A stretch of 64,000 nucleotides of DNA from Lentisphaera profundi (GTDB taxonomy: Bacteria > Verrucomicrobiota > Lentisphaeria > Lentisphaerales > Lentisphaeraceae): contig NZ_CP117811.1 in NCBI RefSeq assembly GCF_028728065.1, forward strand, positions 62,001 through 126,000. Reading direction: 5' to 3'. Below are positions 60,845-64,000 of this stretch, piece by piece (within the stretch, counting starts at the first letter, position 1; every line of letters begins with the position of its first letter). Below the pieces are notes generated by a model, which made no database searches, had not been told where the DNA came from, and was given only the letters and a program-made list of their open reading frames with translations. A program made the position numbers and the translations under genes.

Positions 60845-61825
60845 TTGAGTGATAAGTCACAAGCTATAGATTTTATACATAAAGTTCGCAGTCAGGTAGG
60901 GAAAGTTGTCATCGGTCAGGATGAGGTAGTCGAACGGGTACTGATTGCCTTGTTTACTGGGGGGCATTTATTGCTTGAAGGTCTACCGGGCCTAGCAAAA
61001 ACACTGCTCGTCAATACCGTAGCAAAAGCGGTAGATTTGCAATTTAGTCGAGTTCAATTCACGATTGATATGCTGCCTTCAGATATTTTGGGAAGTGAAA
61101 TTTTGGATCAAGCGAAAGGCAGTTTCTACGTTAATAAAGGTCCTGTTTTCACCAATTTATTATTAGCAGATGAAATCAATCGTGCCGCACCGAAAGTACA
61201 GGGCGCGCTGCTAGAATGTATGCAGGAGCGCAAAGTAACTATCGGTAAAGAGACTTTTACATTACCCTCGCCTTTCGTGGTGATTGCCACCCAGAATCCG
61301 GTGGAGCAGAGCGGTACATTTGAGCTCCCAGAAGCTCAGTTGGATCGCTTTATGATGATGCATCGTTTAGGCTATCCAGATGAACAGGACGAATTTAAGA
61401 TTCTTACACAACAGCTCGGCCTTGGCTTGAGTAAAAATGAGGAAGGGGGTGCGGTTCCTCAGAGTGCTTTTGACTTGATTGAAGATAAATCAGTAGGTGG
61501 ACTAGCGGATTTAGTGGGAGTGATGGAAATGATTCAAGCGGTACATGTCAGTGATATATTCACTCAGCATTGCCTACAATTAGTTCGAAAAACACGCGAG
61601 AATCCCTTAATCGAAATGGGAGCCAGCCCCCGTGCAGGCTTAGCTTTGGTGCAAGCGGCGCGAGCACGAGCCTTCATTCACGGGCGCGACTATGTGGTTC
61701 CCGAAGATCTTTTTGTCTTAGCTGAAGATATAATTTTGCATAGGATTCGTCTGACTTACGAAGCTTTAGCAGAAGGACATAGTGCTAAAGAAGTCTTACA
61801 AGAAAGTCTCAATCAGCTAGGTTGA
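60845..61825 (+). CDS. MoxR-family AAA+ ATPase
   Basis: A 326-residue AAA+ ATPase. The TTG at 60845 has GGAG seven bases upstream; the earlier ATG at 60830 has no ribosome site. Walker A is GLPGLAKT, Walker B LLADEINRA, sensor 1 ATQNPVEQ, and the lid region includes GASPRAGLALVQAARA. MoxR ATPases act as chaperones for VWA-domain partners, often in metal insertion or stress tolerance. The next genes are the usual DUF58 and VWA partners in one operon. Confidence 0.93.
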   Translation: MSDKSQAIDFIHKVRSQVGKVVIGQDEVVERVLIALFTGGHLLLEGLPGLAKTLLVNTVAKAVDLQFSRVQFTIDMLPSDILGSEILDQAKGSFYVNKGPVFTNLLLADEINRAAPKVQGALLECMQERKVTIGKETFTLPSPFVVIATQNPVEQSGTFELPEAQLDRFMMMHRLGYPDEQDEFKILTQQLGLGLSKNEEGGAVPQSAFDLIEDKSVGGLADLVGVMEMIQAVHVSDIFTQHCLQLVRKTRENPLIEMGASPRAGLALVQAARARAFIHGRDYVVPEDLFVLAEDIILHRIRLTYEALAEGHSAKEVLQESLNQLG

Positions 61826-61829
61826 TTCA

Positions 61830-62696
61830 TTGGATTCATCCCCACATGTGAATGACCATATTGATGAAAAACAATTTTCTCTAGCCGTCAAACGCCTAGC
61901 AGATAGTTTGTCTTATGGTACAGATATTTCCCCCTTTTTAGGTGGGGGGATTGATTTCGTGCAGTCACGACAATATATGCCAGGGGACTCGGTAAAATCA
62001 ATTGATTGGCGGGTGACAGCACGAACGGGCAAAGTTTTTGTGAAAGAATACGAAGCCCCAAAACAAATGCCGATTTATATAGTGATGGATACTTCCGCAT
62101 CGATGTGTGTGAGCTCCCTGAAAATGAGTAAATATGCTTGGGCAGTACAAATCGCGACGAGTTTGGCTTTGGTAGCTCAAAATCGCATGAGTCCAGTAGG
62201 TTTAATGGGCTGTGGTAGTCGAGAGCGAACGCTGCATTACCAGCCAAGTGTATCGAAAAATATTGTTATGCAATGGGCGAACGATTTACGCTATTATGAT
62301 TTAGCAGAAAGGACTTCGCTAGGAGAAACACTTAGGGGGCTATTGCCTTCTTTAAAAAGTAAAAGCGTGGTGGTCGTGATTTCAGACCTACACGACGCAG
62401 ATGCTATCTCAGCTCTTAAGTTGGTTCAACAAGGGCATGATTGCATGGTTCTTTTGATGCGTGATCCTGCCGAAGAAGGGCATCTTGGTGGCGGGATTTT
62501 TCGAGCGCAAGAAGCAGAGTCAGGCGCGGGCTTTACGAGTCATGGCAAAAAAAACTGGTTTGCAGGGGAGAATTATATAAGTGTTTTAAAGCGGGCGGGC
62601 ATAGATAACTTACTCTTGAGAACAGATGAGCCGATGATGTCTAAGTTACGTCATTTCTTAAAGCATCGAGATGCCTTGGGGAAAAGTCGCTTATGA
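61830..62696 (+). CDS. DUF58 protein
   Basis: A 288-residue protein that begins at a TTG four bases after the MoxR stop. The DUF58 signature YMPGDSVKSIDWRVTARTGKVFVKEYE is at about 50-76. A VWA-like region follows: YIVMDTSASMCV (MIDAS DxSxS) and VVVVISDLHD. DUF58 proteins work with MoxR ATPases; the operon order MoxR-DUF58-membrane protein-VWA is the common one. The overlap with the next gene is four bases (ATGA). The biochemical role is not known. Confidence 0.9.
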   Translation: MDSSPHVNDHIDEKQFSLAVKRLADSLSYGTDISPFLGGGIDFVQSRQYMPGDSVKSIDWRVTARTGKVFVKEYEAPKQMPIYIVMDTSASMCVSSLKMSKYAWAVQIATSLALVAQNRMSPVGLMGCGSRERTLHYQPSVSKNIVMQWANDLRYYDLAERTSLGETLRGLLPSLKSKSVVVVISDLHDADAISALKLVQQGHDCMVLLMRDPAEEGHLGGGIFRAQEAESGAGFTSHGKKNWFAGENYISVLKRAGIDNLLLRTDEPMMSKLRHFLKHRDALGKSRL

Positions 62697-63451
62697 AATT
62701 GATTCTGCTCTTAAGTTTATTTTTACTCCCTTCATCTTATGCACTTGAAGTGGGGCTAGCTCACCCACAAAAAATTATCTTGCCAAGTGCTGACTGGCAA
62801 GTAAAAAGATTTACAGAAGGGAGCGATCTCGAAGTGCGCTTAGTCTCTATCATAGAACTGGGAGGAGAATACGAATATTCTTTAGAGCTTATTGCCAATA
62901 AAGAGGGCAAGTATAATCTCTTAGATTTTTTGCGAGATGCGCAAAGCCAAAAAGCGAGTGAAATCAAAGCCTTGTGGCTTAAGTTTGATAGTGAAATTCT
63001 AGCGGACTTTGATGGCGAACTTATCGGCTATGAGCAAAATATAATTGAACTAAAACCTTGGTATCAGTCATTTAATAAAGGACTGATAATTATATGGGCT
63101 CTAGCTTTATGCGGCATTATTTTCATTAGAAAAAGAAAGCCTGAAGTTGAATTAATAGAAGAAACTAAGCTGACCTTAGGAGAATATCTCCTCTCTAAAT
63201 TAGAGCTATTGAATCAAGGGAAATCCAATAAGGAACTTTGGCAAGAAGTGGAATTGGCTTGTATTCAGTTTTGTCGTGAACGTTTAGCGTTAAAGGACCT
63301 ATCTGGAGAGGAGCTTTTCGACGCTTTAAAAAAGGACGCTGAAGTGGCTCCACTGATCCTGACTTTGGAAAAATCTTTACATGGTCAAGAAAAAGTAAAT
63401 CAACAAAGCTTAGTGAATCAAATCCGTCAATTCACGGAGAAAGAGCTGTGA
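62693..63451 (+). CDS. DUF4381-like membrane protein of the MoxR operon
   Basis: A 252-residue protein with a signal peptide (about 1-17), a beta-rich outer domain (about 20-125), one membrane helix (about 128-147) and a cytoplasmic helical tail (KLTLGEYLLSKLELLNQGKS...). This layout, between DUF58 and the VWA protein, fits DUF4381 proteins. Its start overlaps the DUF58 stop (ATGA) and its stop overlaps the next start. The role is unknown, perhaps tethering the ATPase to the membrane. Confidence 0.8.
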   Translation: MKLILLLSLFLLPSSYALEVGLAHPQKIILPSADWQVKRFTEGSDLEVRLVSIIELGGEYEYSLELIANKEGKYNLLDFLRDAQSQKASEIKALWLKFDSEILADFDGELIGYEQNIIELKPWYQSFNKGLIIIWALALCGIIFIRKRKPEVELIEETKLTLGEYLLSKLELLNQGKSNKELWQEVELACIQFCRERLALKDLSGEELFDALKKDAEVAPLILTLEKSLHGQEKVNQQSLVNQIRQFTEKEL

Positions 63452-64000
63452 ATTTCGAGGCACTACATTTTTCATTGAGTAGCTGGTTTTTATTAGGTTT
63501 TATTCCCTTATTACTGCTCTTTCATGTGTGCTTAACGAAAGGCCACTCGATTATATTGCCAATGGATGGTAGCCAAGTAAAGAGTCAGAAGTGGCTCCTC
63601 ATTTTATGTAATAGTGCCGGCATGCTACCAGCGCTCGTCTTAGTTATTGCAATCTTTCTCTTAGCAGGCCCCAAAATCAAGGGTAAACCCGAAGATGAAA
63701 AAATAATTTCGAATATTCAAATTTGCTTAGATTCATCGGGTTCAATGCGCGCTAATTTTGGCGAGGAAAATCGTTATGAAGTCGCCATGGGCGCGGTCAA
63801 GAAATTCACGGAATATCGTCGCGGGGATGCTTTTGGTTTGACGGTATTTGGCTCGGAATACATCAATTGGGTACCGGTGACCAAAGATACATCAGCGATT
63901 GCTCTCGCAACGCCTTTTTTATCGCCAGATAAAATGAGCAAGTGGTTTGGAGGAACGAATATTGCCAAGGCTTTGAAGGGTTGTCAACAACAGCTCATGC
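63448..64000 (+). CDS. VWA-domain (BatA-like) membrane protein, N-terminal part
   Basis: The reading frame starts at a GTG (63448) overlapping the previous stop and is open to the window end (184 codons). Two membrane helices (about 10-28 and 52-73) are followed by a von Willebrand A domain with the MIDAS motif LDSSGSMRANFG and GGTNIAKAL. This is the standard plan of BatA-type proteins, inner-membrane partners of MoxR ATPases linked to oxygen tolerance in Bacteroides. It is incomplete at the right edge. Confidence 0.88.
   Translation, partial: MNFEALHFSLSSWFLLGFIPLLLLFHVCLTKGHSIILPMDGSQVKSQKWLLILCNSAGMLPALVLVIAIFLLAGPKIKGKPEDEKIISNIQICLDSSGSMRANFGEENRYEVAMGAVKKFTEYRRGDAFGLTVFGSEYINWVPVTKDTSAIALATPFLSPDKMSKWFGGTNIAKALKGCQQQLM

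Overview
The window looks like the chromosome of a marine Lentisphaerota (PVC superphylum) bacterium, most likely close to Lentisphaera. This is inferred from several sequence traits: low to moderate GC, many secreted sulfatases, stand-alone prepilin-type (FTLIE/FSLIE) secreted proteins, ECF sigma factors paired with FecR or kinase partners, a PVC-type ThuA/'membrane-bound dehydrogenase'/cytochrome c giant protein, and a complete 16S-23S-5S operon whose 16S should settle the taxonomy.

Layout. 1-10.6 kb: a partial EamA transporter, tRNA-Ser(GGA), prmA and a membrane NlpC/P60 protein, then a REP-associated transposase flanked by five copies of a short REP-like core. These are followed by a 2-keto-3-deoxygluconate kinase, a LysM amidase lipoprotein, a PatB-type aminotransferase/lyase, RNase Z and a zinc-ribbon pseudokinase. 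11-18.7 kb: a 1211-residue ThuA/dehydrogenase/cytochrome c protein downstream of an ECF sigma-FecR pair, then small membrane and CpXC genes. 19.3-20.9 kb: a gene split by two compensating single-base frameshifts in homopolymers.

21.1-29.3 kb: the most unusual region. A four-gene operon (fatty-acid hydroxylase, membrane protein, hydroxylase-GH3 fusion, dipeptide-epimerase-like enzyme) sits between intact valS and a second 206-bp copy of the valS 3' end. This is the pattern left by single-crossover insertion of a circular element. The operon could make an amino-acid-conjugated lipid or acid, perhaps with an epimerised residue.

29.5-37.5 kb: a secreted beta-sandwich-like protein, a CocE-type hydrolase, a CPA2 antiporter fused to a PTS EIIA domain, an ECF sigma/anti-sigma/acidic-histidine repeat protein operon, a Nudix hydrolase, a DUF4870 protein and superoxide dismutase. 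37.6-43.25 kb: the rRNA operon with a promoter candidate, a perfect 23-bp 16S processing stem, a tRNA-free spacer and a strong terminator. 43.3-51 kb: REP-like hairpins, a TesA esterase with an eight-unit tandem repeat upstream, a receiver protein, pgaABCD (poly-N-acetylglucosamine biofilm polysaccharide) and a decayed second tesA. 51-60.4 kb: two sulfatases with secreted accessory proteins, two prepilin-like proteins, and an ECF sigma factor co-transcribed with a transmembrane Ser/Thr kinase. 60.8-64 kb: the start of a MoxR/DUF58/VWA (Bat-like) operon that runs off the right edge.
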